Source of the DNA: Micromonospora sp. R77
Lineage (GTDB): Bacteria; Actinomycetota; Actinomycetes; Mycobacteriales; Micromonosporaceae
Length of the DNA stretch: 64,000 nt
Reading direction: 5' to 3'
Assembly: GCF_022747945.1 (NCBI RefSeq)
Contig: NZ_JALDST010000001.1
Coordinates: 1,178,001 to 1,242,000 of the forward strand
The translations under genes were made by a program, and so were the position numbers. The number at the start of each line of letters is the position of its first letter. Positions within the stretch are counted from its first letter, which is position 1. Positions 51,100 to 60,320 of the stretch are shown in pieces. Under the pieces are notes generated by a model. The model did not search any database. It saw only the letters and a list, made by a program, of their open reading frames with translations, and was not told the DNA's origin.

Positions 51100-51985
51100 T
51101 CACCCCCGGTCAGGTTCCGCCTCGGACGAGGTGTTAACAAGGGGCCCCTGCTCTACCGGAGGCGTTAAGAGGGGGCCCCTCCTTACCAGCAGGAGGAGGG
51201 TGAGGAGGGTGGCGGCAATGACGGCGGGGCCGATCGCGGTCAACCCCGCGACCAGGGCGTGCTGGATCCGGGCGGCGGCCACCACGACCGGGTCGCCGAA
51301 GGCGTCGTGCCGGCCGTGGGCGAGGCGCACCTCGTACCAGCCGTACCAGGCGACGTAGCCGCCGGCCAGCAGCAGCACCAGGCCGCTGAGCCGGGGCACC
51401 CACGCGCCGGCGCCGCGCAGCCGGGCCACCAGCCCGCCGCGCAGCAGCGCCACGCCGAGCGCGGCCACCGCGAGGACCAGGGCATGCCCGTCGCGTACGC
51501 GCCGAAGAGCGCCAGCCCGCGCAGCGTCGAGCCGGCCCGGAGGTTGGTCACCACGATCGCCAGGAACGGGGCGATCGAGCAGGTCAGCGACGCCAACGCG
51601 TACGCCATCCCGAAGAGCGCCATGGACGGCCAGGACCGGGTCAGCCGGGGCGCCCGGGTGAGCCCGCGCGGGGCGGGCAGCCGACGCCCGGCCAGCAGCC
51701 AGCAGCCGGCCGCCACCAGCAGCACGCCGAGGGTCACCGTGGTCCAGGGCAGCCGGGGCGCAGCCGGTCGGCCAGCGGGGCCAGGGCCAGCCCGAAGGCG
51801 CCGAAGACCAGCACGTACCCGAGGGTCAGCCCGGCCGTCGCGGTGAGCGCGCGGCCCACCGCGCCGCGCCCGTCGGGCGGGCCGGCGACCAGCAGCGACA
51901 GGTACGCCGGCAGCATCGCGAAGCCGCACGGGTTGACCGCGCCGAGCATGCCCGCGGTCAGCGCGAGCAGCAGCGGGCCGGTCAT
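51100..51985 (-). CDS. CcdA/DsbD-type membrane electron carrier (two frameshifts)
   Basis: The conceptual 295-residue protein has six or more membrane helices and the two redox cysteines expected of CcdA, in GAVNPCGFAMLPAYLSLL and SLTCSIAPFLAIV. It passes electrons from cytoplasmic thioredoxin to extracytoplasmic thiol proteins, here presumably the adjacent TlpA. The frame changes near 51757 and 51495. Each is repaired by one more C in the coding-strand runs of LRPRLPWTT and GMPLVLAV, and the total becomes divisible by three. The last 18 residues (GPLLTPPVEQGPLVNT plus tail) are encoded by dispersed repeat family 3. The ATG overlaps the TlpA stop by four bases. Confidence 0.82.
51130..51186 (-). 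repeat. Dispersed 57-bp repeat, family 3, copy 2
   Basis: On the minus strand it starts GTAAGGAGGGGCCCCC and differs from the copy at 48427-48483 at 4 of 57 positions. It lies inside the 3' end of the ccdA-type gene and is read through in frame, adding residues to its C-terminus. Confidence 0.82.
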
Positions 51986-52614
51986 CGGGCCAGCGCGGCG
52001 ACCCGCTCGGTGAGCGACTCCCCGTCGAGGAAGCCCTGGTGCACGACCCGGCCGTCCCGGTCGATGATCAGGAAGGTGCTCTGCTCGACCACCTCGAAGC
52101 GGCGCCACAGGGTGCCCTTGCGGTCGTCGAGCTGGGGCGTGCCGCCGAGGTCGAACTCGGTGACGAACTCCTTCATGGCCTGCTGCCCGCCGAGGCCGGC
52201 GACGCCGATGATCGGCACGGTGTCGCGGTACTTCGGGGCGATCTCGGCAACGGTCCAGGCCTGGCTGGCGCAGGTGGCGCACCAGGGCGCCCAGAACCAG
52301 AGCACCACCGGTCTCCCGGCCAGCCGGGCGGCGGAGAACGTCGTACCGTCGAGGGTCTTCGCGCTGAACGTCAACGTCTCCGGCACCCGGGCCGGGACCA
52401 CCGGCGGCGCGGCGGGCGTGCCGGTCGACGCGGCCGATCCCGGGGTGGGCGACCCGGTGGTGGGCGACGTGGCGGCGACCGCGCGCGCCGGTGCCCCCGG
52501 TTCCGGGCCGACCGCGCAGGACGCCGCGCCGAGCAGCGCGGCGACGAGCACGGCGGCGGTGCCCAGGTGTCGGGGCGGGACCGCCCGGGTCGGCGCTGAC
52601 GTTCGACGTGGCAT
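51982..52614 (-). CDS. TlpA/ResA-like thioredoxin lipoprotein
   Basis: The 210-residue protein has a lipoprotein signal ending LLGAASC, a Pro/Thr/Ser linker and a thioredoxin domain with the redox site FWAPWCATCASQAW. It should be anchored outside the membrane and exchange disulphides, using electrons from CcdA. TlpA proteins help cytochrome c maturation or reduce oxidised periplasmic thiols. No heme-handling gene accompanies it; the neighbours are redox enzymes. Confidence 0.9.
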   Translation of the reverse strand: MPRRTSAPTRAVPPRHLGTAAVLVAALLGAASCAVGPEPGAPARAVAATSPTTGSPTPGSAASTGTPAAPPVVPARVPETLTFSAKTLDGTTFSAARLAGRPVVLWFWAPWCATCASQAWTVAEIAPKYRDTVPIIGVAGLGGQQAMKEFVTEFDLGGTPQLDDRKGTLWRRFEVVEQSTFLIIDRDGRVVHQGFLDGESLTERVAALAR

Positions 52615-52633
52615 CGCGTCTCCTCTCGGTCGG

Positions 52634-54100
52634 CTACTCGGCCTTGGCGAGCCGGAGCGCGAGTTCGGGACAGACCTTGACCGCCTTCAGCGCGCCCTCC
52701 CGCAGCCAGGTGGGGACCGGGGTGGCCGGGAAGGCCGGATAGCCGTTGGCGTCGAGCCGGATGAAGTCCGGCACCACGTGGGCGCAGAGCCCGTGCCCGT
52801 CGCAGCGGGACCAGTCCAGGGTGAGCTTCTGCGGGTTGGCGTCCGGCGCGCCGGGCAACCCCATCACGCCCTTGACCCGCTTGCCGCAGCCGTCGCCGGT
52901 GGTGTGCAGTCTCAGGTCGTCGGCGAAGACCTCCATCGCGGAGAGGGCGAACCGGGCGGTGCCGTCCGGGTGACTGCACGCGCCGCGTCCCTTCACGTCG
53001 CCCGCAGCCGCCCGGACGATCTCGACGGGGGCGCTGCCGGAGACCGCGAGGTCGACCGCGCGGGCCAGGTCGGGCAGGCCCATCTTGCACGGTCCGCACT
53101 GCCCGGCCGACTCGCCGGCCAGATAGCGGACCACCTGGGCGACCTCGCCGAGCGGGCAGGTGTCCCGGGCGAGCGGGATGACGATGCCGGCGCCGAGGGT
53201 GCCGCCGACGGCGGCGAGGCCCTTGCGGGAGACCTCGGCCCGGTCGGCCGCCTCGGGGGTGATCCACTTGCCGTGGTAGCCACCCATCAGGATGCCCGGA
53301 CCGTCGGGCACCTCGCAGAGCTCCAGGATCTCCCGCAACGGCGTGCCGGCGGCGCACTCGACCACCGCGGGGCGGGCCGCCGAACCGGTGACGGTGAGCA
53401 GCACGGTGCCCGGCTCGTCGTCGGTGCCGAGCGCGGCGTACTCGTACGGGCCGAGCCGGGCGGCGACGGCGAGCTGCGCGTACGTCTCCGCGTTGGACAG
53501 CAGGGTGGGCAGGTTGTTCACGCCGGAGTCGCTGGCGCGCCTCTTGGTGCCCGGCGGGATGTGCGGCAGCCCGTTGATGCCGTTGACCAGCGCGCCGCCC
53601 TCACCGGAGATGAACCGGTGCGGGACGGTCACGACCGTGGTCGGCACGGGCATCCGGCGCTCGGCGAGCGCATCGGCCAACGACGGCCCGCCCACCTCGT
53701 CGTCGGCCACCCCGATCACGATCTCCTCCGCGTCCAGCGCGTACGCGGCCAGCGCCGCGCCGTCGAGGACGAGGTGCGGGGCGCGGGTGAGCAGCACCTT
53801 GTCCTTCCAGCTGGCCGGCTCGCCCTCGGTGGCGTTGACCACCACCACCGCACCGAGGTCCTGCCGTTCGCAGGACTCCAGCACCGCGCGCAGCTTGCGG
53901 GCGAACGGGAAGCCGGCACCGCCCTTGCCCTTGAGGTCGATCGCCTCGGCCAGCCGGAGCAGGGTGGCCGGTTCCATCGGTCCGATCGGGCCGTGCACGT
54001 CCTCGTGGGCCATCAGGTCGAGCCGGCCGAACTCGGCGAAGCCGGCGGTGAGCCGGGGTTCGCCGACGCAGGCCACCGGGGGCACCGTCGTCCGCATCAC
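52634..54100 (-). CDS. NuoF-like flavoprotein fused to a ferredoxin domain
   Basis: The 488-residue protein has the FMN/NADH-binding region of complex I subunit NuoF (LKGKGGAGFPFARKLRAV, VVNATEGEPASWKDK), the SLBB part and an FeS region with ESAGQCGPCKMG and a later Cys in GRGACSHPDG. NuoF has CxxCxxC plus a distal Cys; here the first Cys is Ala, leaving three visible ligands. A C-terminal ferredoxin domain follows (WSRCDGHGLCAHVVP with KVCPEL), of the [3Fe-4S]/[4Fe-4S] type. It should pass electrons from NAD(P)H to the ferredoxin and on to the membrane partner encoded upstream. Start GTG (54100) or ATG (54097), overlapping the upstream stop. Confidence 0.88.
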   Translation of the reverse strand: MMRTTVPPVACVGEPRLTAGFAEFGRLDLMAHEDVHGPIGPMEPATLLRLAEAIDLKGKGGAGFPFARKLRAVLESCERQDLGAVVVVNATEGEPASWKDKVLLTRAPHLVLDGAALAAYALDAEEIVIGVADDEVGGPSLADALAERRMPVPTTVVTVPHRFISGEGGALVNGINGLPHIPPGTKRRASDSGVNNLPTLLSNAETYAQLAVAARLGPYEYAALGTDDEPGTVLLTVTGSAARPAVVECAAGTPLREILELCEVPDGPGILMGGYHGKWITPEAADRAEVSRKGLAAVGGTLGAGIVIPLARDTCPLGEVAQVVRYLAGESAGQCGPCKMGLPDLARAVDLAVSGSAPVEIVRAAAGDVKGRGACSHPDGTARFALSAMEVFADDLRLHTTGDGCGKRVKGVMGLPGAPDANPQKLTLDWSRCDGHGLCAHVVPDFIRLDANGYPAFPATPVPTWLREGALKAVKVCPELALRLAKAE

Positions 54101-55706
54101 CTGGCCTCACCCCGCAGCCCTGCCCAGTACGCCCCGTCGACCGCGTCGGCGTTGGCCCGGCGTCGGCGGGCGGCCGATCCAGGTCGCGGCGCGGCGTCAG
54201 ACGCGCCGAGCTGGAACGGTCGAGACTTCGCCTCACCCGACGCCCGCAGCGCCCGCCGCGAGGCGAGGTCGACCAGGGTCGGGGTGTCGTCGACGGGCAC
54301 GTCGTCCGGGACGTAGCTGACCGGCGGGCGCCAGTAGTCGGCCTCGACGGGCACCTCGTCCTCGGCGCTGTGCCGGCCCCCGCCGCTGCGCGGCGCCGCG
54401 GAGATCGGCCCGGCGGAGATCGGGCTCGCCGAGATCGGGTCGACCGAGACCGGCTCGGCCGACACCGGACGCTCGTCGCGCTGCCAGCGGCGCGGGCTGT
54501 CCCACGGCTCCTCCGGCTCGGCCAGCCGGGGCGGGGACGAATAGCGGGTGCCGGCGTCCACGCGGCGGGTCGCCACCTCCGCCTCGTCCCGGTGACGCCG
54601 GCCGGACCGCTCGTCTTCGGCGCGGCGACCGACCGGTTCACGCTCCTCGCGCCGCCGGGTCCGCTCCTCGCGCCGCCGGGTGGGGCGCTCCTCCTCGTGG
54701 CGGGCGGCCGGCGCCAATCCTCCTCCCGGCGACGCCGGGCGGTCGCCGCCCGGACGGGCTCGCGGAGGCTGCCCGGTTCCGGCACCACCGGGACGGTGAA
54801 CCGGTCGGGGTCGCGCCGCCGGGCGGTACCGGCCGGGCCGCCCCACGACGTCGCGGTGGTCTCCGCCCAGCCGCCCCGGCCGCCGGCGCGGCTCTCCTTC
54901 TTCTCCTGGTCGCCGGAGCGCCGGCGGCCGAGCCCGGCCAGCAGCCCTCGGCTCACCTCGGTGGGCCGGCCGGCCATCGCCTGGTTGAGCGCGGCGGCCT
55001 GGTGCTGCTCGCGGCTGCGCTTGCCGAGGTGGACGGAGGCGCGGACCAGCAGCGCCACCACCACCAGCAGCACGCAGGCCAGATAGCTCAGCACCACCCA
55101 GGACTTCGCCGCCCGGCCCGCGTTGAGGCCGTGGACCAGGGCGAACGGCCAGGAGACGTACGCCATGGAGTGCAGCGACCGCCAGAACCACTTCGGACCG
55201 ACGCCGGCGAAGCGGACCCGGACGATGCCGGTCCAGAGCACGCTGACCATGAGGAAGGCGGCCACCGTGCCGAGCCCGACATAGAGTCCCCGGCCGCCGA
55301 CGAAGGGCACCAGGGCGTCGGTGGGGCCGGCCCGGCCGATCGCGATCTTGGTGATGACGTGGAAGACGAGGCCCGCCACGCCGAGGATGCCGGTGGCCCG
55401 GTGCGCGGACTGGAGCAGCACCCGGTGCCGGATGCCCAGCACCAGCCGGTCGGTGGCGAGCAGCCCCATCATCACGGTGAGGCTCAACGACACCAGGGCG
55501 ACCACCCCGGCGAAGAACTCGGTGAAGAAGAAGCCGTACGCGTACAACATGGTGCCCGCGCCGGCCAGCTCGACGCCGGCCCACGCGATGCCCAGCGCGG
55601 ACGCGACCAGCGCGACCAGCGCGGCCTTCGGTCGGGTCCGGACACCTCGGCTGGTGCTCGCGGTCCGGACGGTCGCCGCCTTCTCGTTCTGCTGTGCCCG
55701 GCCCAT
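54097..55706 (-). CDS. Ferric-reductase-like cytochrome b membrane protein (one frameshift)
   Basis: The conceptual 536-residue protein has about six membrane helices with heme-type histidine pairs (HRVLLQSAHRATG with VFHVITKI, and SLHSMAYVSWPFALVHG), as in ferric-reductase/cytochrome b domains. A long charged, disordered C-terminal tail follows with RREERTRRREE and repeated SVDPISASPISAGPIS units. The frame changes near 54713: one more base in a CCC run (coding strand, PPARHEEERP) joins both parts to a length divisible by three. GAGGAG before MGRAQQNEKA sets the start. Its stop overlaps the NuoF-like start, so they form one electron-transfer unit. Confidence 0.8.
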
Positions 55707-55924
55707 CTGCTCCTCGATCGTCTCGCGGCGGCGCCCCCACCGACCGACCCTGCTCCCTCCTCCAGTACGGGCCGACGGGGCGAGCGGATCAGCGCGGTGG
55801 TGAATTTCTCGGCGGTGCCGTCGAACCGTCCCGCCCCGGGGTGCGTGTGGCGGTCGATCCGACGTGGTGACCGTCACGCGGAGGTACGCGTCTGGCGCAC
55901 TGCGCAACGACGTATTTCTATCCG

Positions 55925-55954
55925 TTGACAGCTCTTGCAACGCGCTTGTAACCT
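55925..55954 (+). promoter_or_regulatory. Amylase promoter with operator in the spacer
   Basis: TTGACA (55925-55930) and TAACCT (55949-55954) are 18 bases apart. The spacer and -10 overlap the imperfect palindrome TTGCAACGCGCTTGTAA (55935-55951). A second CTTGCAAG palindrome lies at 55976-55983, just after the likely start site. CTTGCAAG-type sites are known at Streptomyces amylase promoters under LacI-family (MalR-like) control. The rest of the 347-base gap to the redox operon shows nothing else. Confidence 0.65.
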
Positions 55955-56053
55955 TGCCGAAAATTTCAGTCCGGACTTGCAAGAACCCGGCACTGAGGTT
56001 TCCTCCCCCACGTCGCACCACCACCCCCGTCCCCCGCACCCTCAGGAGTACCG

Positions 56054-57499
56054 ATGCATCGACGTCGATGCCGCTCGGCGATTCTCGCCCTCGGCGTGCT
56101 CGCCAGCCTGCTCGTACCGGCCACTGTGGCGGCTCCCCCGGCCTCCGCGGCGACGTCCGGCAGCAAGAAGGTCATCGTCCAGCTCTTCGAGTGGAACTGG
56201 CCGTCGGTGGCCAGCGAGTGCACCAACACGCTCGGCCCGAAGGGCTACGGCTACGTCCAGGTCTCCCCGCCCCAGGAGCACGTCAACGCCGCTCCCTGGT
56301 GGGTGGCGTACCAGCCGGTCAGCTACCGGATCGAGTCCCGGATGGGCACCCGGGCCCAGTTCCAGTCGATGGTGACCACCTGCCACAACGCCGGCGTGAA
56401 GGTCATCGTGGACACCGTCATCAACCACATGTCCGGCCAGGACAACGGCGGCACCGGCTGGGCCGGCACCAGCTACGGCCACTACAACTACCCGGGCACC
56501 TACGGCTCCGCCGACTTCCACTACTGCGGTCGCAACGGCACCAACGACATCGTCAACTACGGCGACCGGTACGAGGTGCAGAACTGCGAGCTGGTCAACC
56601 TCTCCGACCTCAAGACCGAGTCGGACTACGTCCGGTCGAAGATCGCCGGGTACATGAACGACCTGCTCTCGCTCGGTGTGGACGGGTTCCGGCTGGACGC
56701 CAGCAAGCACATGCCGGCCGCCGACATCGCCGCGATCAAGGGCAAGCTCTCCCGCTCGGCGTACATCGTGCAGGAGGTCATCTACGGCGCCGGTGAGCCG
56801 ATCCAGCCGACCGAGTACACCGGCAACGGCGACGTCCACGAGTTCCGCTACGGCAAGGACCTCGCCCGGATGTTCAACAGCGAGCGGCTGGCGTACCTGA
56901 AGAACTTCGGCGAGTCCTGGGGCTACCTGCCCGGCAGCCAGGCGGTGGTGTTCACCGACAACCACGACACCCAGCGCGACGGCGGGGTGATGACCTACCG
57001 CAACGGCGGCGAGTACGCGCTGGCCAACGCCTTCATGCTGGCCTGGCCGTACGGCACCCCGGCGGTGATGTCCAGCTACACCTTCAGCAACAAGGACCAG
57101 GGTCCGCCCTCGGACGCCAGCAACAAGGTCAGCAACACCACCTGCTACTCGGGCTGGGAGTGCGAGCACCGCTGGCGGGTCATCGCCAACATGGTCGGCT
57201 TCAACAACGCCACCCAGGGCGCGGCCGTGGCCAACTGGTACGACAACGGCTACCAGCACATCGCCTTCAGCCGGGCCGGCAAGGGCTTCCTCACCATCAA
57301 CGACGAGGACTCCGCGATCACCGGCCGGTCGTACTACACCGGGCTGCCCGCCGGCCGCTACTGCGACGTGATCCACGGCGACTACAGCAACGGCTCGTGC
57401 AGCGGGCCGGTGATCACCGTCGACTCCAGCGGCTGGTTCGCGGCGAACATCAACGCCCACGACGCGGTCGCCATCCACATCGGGGCGAAGCTGCCCTGA
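56054..57499 (+). CDS. Secreted alpha-amylase (GH13)
   Basis: The 481-residue protein has a signal peptide (cleavage after PPASA) and a GH13 barrel. The catalytic residues are Asp in GVDGFRLDASKHM, Glu in YIVQEVIYG and Asp in VFTDNHDTQR, with the calcium-site motif VDTVINHM; a C-terminal beta domain follows. No starch-binding domain is present. AGGAG lies directly before the ATG region (CTCAGGAGTACCGATG). It is monocistronic with an operator-containing promoter and a terminator. Confidence 0.95.
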   Translation: MHRRRCRSAILALGVLASLLVPATVAAPPASAATSGSKKVIVQLFEWNWPSVASECTNTLGPKGYGYVQVSPPQEHVNAAPWWVAYQPVSYRIESRMGTRAQFQSMVTTCHNAGVKVIVDTVINHMSGQDNGGTGWAGTSYGHYNYPGTYGSADFHYCGRNGTNDIVNYGDRYEVQNCELVNLSDLKTESDYVRSKIAGYMNDLLSLGVDGFRLDASKHMPAADIAAIKGKLSRSAYIVQEVIYGAGEPIQPTEYTGNGDVHEFRYGKDLARMFNSERLAYLKNFGESWGYLPGSQAVVFTDNHDTQRDGGVMTYRNGGEYALANAFMLAWPYGTPAVMSSYTFSNKDQGPPSDASNKVSNTTCYSGWECEHRWRVIANMVGFNNATQGAAVANWYDNGYQHIAFSRAGKGFLTINDEDSAITGRSYYTGLPAGRYCDVIHGDYSNGSCSGPVITVDSSGWFAANINAHDAVAIHIGAKLP

Positions 57500-57546
57500 C
57501 CCGGCCCGGCCGGCGCAGATCCGACCGGCCCGGACCCGAACCGGAG

Positions 57547-57581
57547 GGCCCCCGGCACCGCCTTTCGCGGAGCCGGGGGCC
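57547..57581 (+). terminator. Intrinsic terminator of the amylase gene
   Basis: GGCCCCCGGC pairs with GCCGGGGGCC, and an inner CCGC/GCGG stem around CTTTC extends it. A T-rich tail (ACCTTTCCATT) follows, 48 bases after the stop codon. Confidence 0.8.
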
Positions 57582-57603
57582 ACCTTTCCATTACAGTCCT
57601 TTT

Positions 57604-58497
57604 GTGACTTTTGCCAGGTTGACCTCGCGGTGGGCGCTCGGCTGGCTGGGCGCCGCGATCGGCGTACCCCTGCTGCTGGCGACCGTGCTGCTGGTCGGCC
57701 CGGCCCTCACCCGGCACCCGGCACCCTCTCCGATCCGGGCGGTGCCCGACCCCGCCGCCACGGCGACCCCGACCCCGGACGAGCCGGTGCCCGCCGCGGC
57801 GCCCGCGCCGGACGACCTGCCGGTGGTGGACTACGACCCGGCGCCGGCCGGCTTCCCCACCGACACCGACCCGCACGACACCACGCCGCTCACCGAGGGG
57901 CTCACGCCGACCACGCGGGTCGCCGCCTACGACGCACCCGGCGGCCGGCCGCTGGCCTTCCTCGCCCCGACCATCAGCGACGTGGCGCTGACCATGCCGG
58001 TGGTGGCCCGTCGGGTCGGCTGGACCGCCGTGCTGCTCCCCTCGGCCAACCGCCGGATCGCCTGGCTGCCGGCGGGCGGCTGGACCACCGTCCGGCTGCG
58101 CGACCAGCTCGTGGTGGAACGCCGGCCGCACCGGCTCACCTGGTGGCGCGACGGCCACCCGGTGGCGTCGTGGCGGGTCAGCCTCGGCATGCCCGGCCAG
58201 TCCACCCCGCTCGGACGCACCTTCGTCCTCGGCCGCACGCCCCCGCCCGAGGCGGTGTACGGCGGGGTCGACATCTTCGCCCTCGGCGCGGTCCCCGACG
58301 ACCCGGACGCCGTGCCGACCGGCCTGCGCGGCGCCCACATCGGCGTGCACACCTGGCACGACGACGACACCCTCGGCGAGGACGTCACGAACGGCTGCAT
58401 CCGGCTGACCCGCAGCGGGCAGCAGAGACTGCTCGAGAAGATCCGGCCGGGCACCGCCGTGGTCGTCGTCGACCAGGCGCCGCCCACCACCGGCTGA
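57604..58497 (+). CDS. Membrane-anchored L,D-transpeptidase (YkuD)
   Basis: The 297-residue protein has an uncleaved N-terminal membrane anchor (LGWLGAAIGVPLLLATVLL), a Pro/Ala-rich spacer and a C-terminal YkuD domain. Its catalytic signature is HIGVHTW followed by TNGCIRL, with the nucleophilic cysteine. It forms 3-3 crosslinks in peptidoglycan or attaches proteins to it. The GTG start lies 23 bases after the amylase terminator, in a T-rich patch with no clear ribosome binding site. Confidence 0.9.
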   Translation: MTFARLTSRWALGWLGAAIGVPLLLATVLLVGPALTRHPAPSPIRAVPDPAATATPTPDEPVPAAAPAPDDLPVVDYDPAPAGFPTDTDPHDTTPLTEGLTPTTRVAAYDAPGGRPLAFLAPTISDVALTMPVVARRVGWTAVLLPSANRRIAWLPAGGWTTVRLRDQLVVERRPHRLTWWRDGHPVASWRVSLGMPGQSTPLGRTFVLGRTPPPEAVYGGVDIFALGAVPDDPDAVPTGLRGAHIGVHTWHDDDTLGEDVTNGCIRLTRSGQQRLLEKIRPGTAVVVVDQAPPTTG

Positions 58498-58500
58498 CGG

Positions 58501-59160
58501 TCACTGCCCGAGCAGCCAGCCGCTCTCCTCGGCGATCCGGACCGCGTCGGCCCGGTTCCGGGCACCGGTCTTGCCGATCGCCGCGGAGAGGTGGTTGCGT
58601 ACCGTCCCCTCGGACAGGTGCAGCGTCGCCGCCAGGTCGGCCACCGTGCCGCCGGCCCGGGCGGTCCGCAGCACCTCGGTCTCCCGCTCGGTCAACGGGC
58701 TCCGCCCGGTGGCCAGGGTCTCCGCCGCCAGCGTCGGGTCGACCACCCGCAACCCGGCGTGCACCCGGCGGACCGCGTCGGCGAGCTGCCGGGCCGGGGT
58801 GTCCTTGACCACGAAGCCGTTCGCGCCGGCCTCCATCGCCCGGCGCAGGTAGCCGGGCCGGCCGAAGGTGGTGACCACCAGCACCCGGCAGCCGGGCACG
58901 GCGGCCCGCAGCGCGGCGGTCGCGGCGATCCCGTCCAGCCCCGGCATCTCCACGTCGAGCAGGGCCACGTCCGGCGCGGTCCGGCGGGCCTCGCCGACCA
59001 CCTCGTCACCCCGCCCCACCTCGGCCACCACCGTCAGGTCCGGCTCCAGCGAGAGCAGCGCCGCCAGGGCGCCCCGGACCAGGGCCTGGTCGTCGGCGAG
59101 CAGCAGCCGGATCGTTCCGTCCGGCCCACCGGCGTCGGCCGCCGGTCCCCGGCCGGTCAC
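58501..59160 (-). CDS. NarL/DesR-type response regulator
   Basis: The 219-residue regulator has a receiver domain (LLLADDQALVRGAL, phosphoacceptor Asp in VALLDVEMPGLDG, VVKDTPARQ) and a LuxR helix-turn-helix (LTERETEVLRTARAG, LHLSEGTVRNHLS). Its GTG overlaps the kinase stop codon (GTGA), coupling translation. It probably controls the ABC transporter genes in the same operon. It ends four bases from the convergent L,D-transpeptidase gene. Confidence 0.92.
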   Translation of the reverse strand: MTGRGPAADAGGPDGTIRLLLADDQALVRGALAALLSLEPDLTVVAEVGRGDEVVGEARRTAPDVALLDVEMPGLDGIAATAALRAAVPGCRVLVVTTFGRPGYLRRAMEAGANGFVVKDTPARQLADAVRRVHAGLRVVDPTLAAETLATGRSPLTERETEVLRTARAGGTVADLAATLHLSEGTVRNHLSAAIGKTGARNRADAVRIAEESGWLLGQ

Positions 59161-60299
59161 CGGCGCACCTCCGGCACGGCGACGCGGAGCAGGAACCCGC
59201 GGCCGTCCGGGCGGCGGCCCACCGACACGGTGGCGTCCAACCGGCGGGCCCGCTCGCGCAGCCCGACCAGCCCGTGCCCGTCCCCGCCCGGTTCCCCGGC
59301 CGGGCCCCGCCCGTCGTCGCAGACCTCCACGTGGTCGGTTCCCACCCGGATCTCGCAGCGCCGCGCCCCGCTGTGCCGGACCACGTTGGTCACCCCTTCC
59401 CGTACCGTCCAGCCGAACAGTTCGTCCCGCTCCACCGGCAGCTCCGGCACCGCGTCCGGCAGGTCCGCCGCGATGCCCGCCGCGGCCAGGGCCGTCCGGG
59501 CGCCGGCCAGCTCCACGCCGAGACTCACCCCCCGGTACGCCCCGACGGTGCCCCGCACGTCGGCGAGCGCCTGCCGGGCCAGACGTTCCACGTCGGCGAT
59601 CTCGGTGGCCGCCCGCGCCGGGTCCAGCTCCAGCAGCCGCCCGGCCAGCTCCGCCTTGACCGCCACCACGGTCAGCGAGTGACCGAGGATGTCGTGCAGG
59701 TCCCGAGCGGTCCGGGCGCGTTCCTCGGCCACCGCCAGCCGGTGGATCTCCTGCTGGGCGGCCTGGAGCTCGGCGTTGCGCTGGGCCAGCCGGCTCACCC
59801 CGAACATCGCGAGCGACGCCAGCAGCACCGCGAAGACGATGCCGTTCTCCGACCCCCAGCCGGGCACCAGCCGGCCCAGCACGAGCGGCGTCAGCACGGC
59901 CAGCGCCACCACGACGAGGGCCGGCCGGATCGGCAGCAGGAAGATCGCGGCGGCGCAGACGAAGACCAGGGTGCTCATCCACTCGCCCCCGGTGGCCGGT
60001 ATGCCGGCCAGCCCGAGGGCCACCAGCACACCGAGGATCGTCCAGGCCCGACGCCGTGGGATGGGCCGCCCGGCACGCCGCATCAGCCGGCCCCACTCGA
60101 ACGCGAGGATGTAGCCGACACCGAAGGCGACCAGGCTGCCCACGCCCAACACCCGCCGCCACAGCTCCTCCTGGGCCAGGGCGCGGCTCAGGGCGACGTT
60201 GAGGAAGACCAGCCAGATCGCGGCCAGCAGCCAGCCGGTGAGCCGCCAACGACGGCTCACCGGCTGCGGGTCGACCGGCAGCACGCGCATGGCGCCCAC
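59157..60299 (-). CDS. DesK-type sensor histidine kinase
   Basis: The 380-residue kinase has five or six N-terminal membrane helices without a large extracytoplasmic domain, a HisKA_3 phosphorylation helix with RARTARDLHDILGHSLT, and an HATPase domain (EGVTNVVRHSGARRC, DDGRGP, HGLVGLRERA). Such kinases often sense membrane-active drugs or lipid state. The GTG at 60299 has GGAGGG five bases upstream; an ATG three codons later is the alternative. It is third in the operon ATPase-permease-kinase-regulator. Confidence 0.92.
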   Translation of the reverse strand: MGAMRVLPVDPQPVSRRWRLTGWLLAAIWLVFLNVALSRALAQEELWRRVLGVGSLVAFGVGYILAFEWGRLMRRAGRPIPRRRAWTILGVLVALGLAGIPATGGEWMSTLVFVCAAAIFLLPIRPALVVVALAVLTPLVLGRLVPGWGSENGIVFAVLLASLAMFGVSRLAQRNAELQAAQQEIHRLAVAEERARTARDLHDILGHSLTVVAVKAELAGRLLELDPARAATEIADVERLARQALADVRGTVGAYRGVSLGVELAGARTALAAAGIAADLPDAVPELPVERDELFGWTVREGVTNVVRHSGARRCEIRVGTDHVEVCDDGRGPAGEPGGDGHGLVGLRERARRLDATVSVGRRPDGRGFLLRVAVPEVRR

Positions 60300-60320
60300 G
60301 CTAACCCTCCGACCGACGAG

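Noticed and set aside
48427..51186. Repeat pair (family 3) as ends of a composite transposon
   Set aside because: The interval holds only MerR-clamp, serS and gene tails. There is no transposase and no target duplication, and the family appears dispersed and gene-tail associated.
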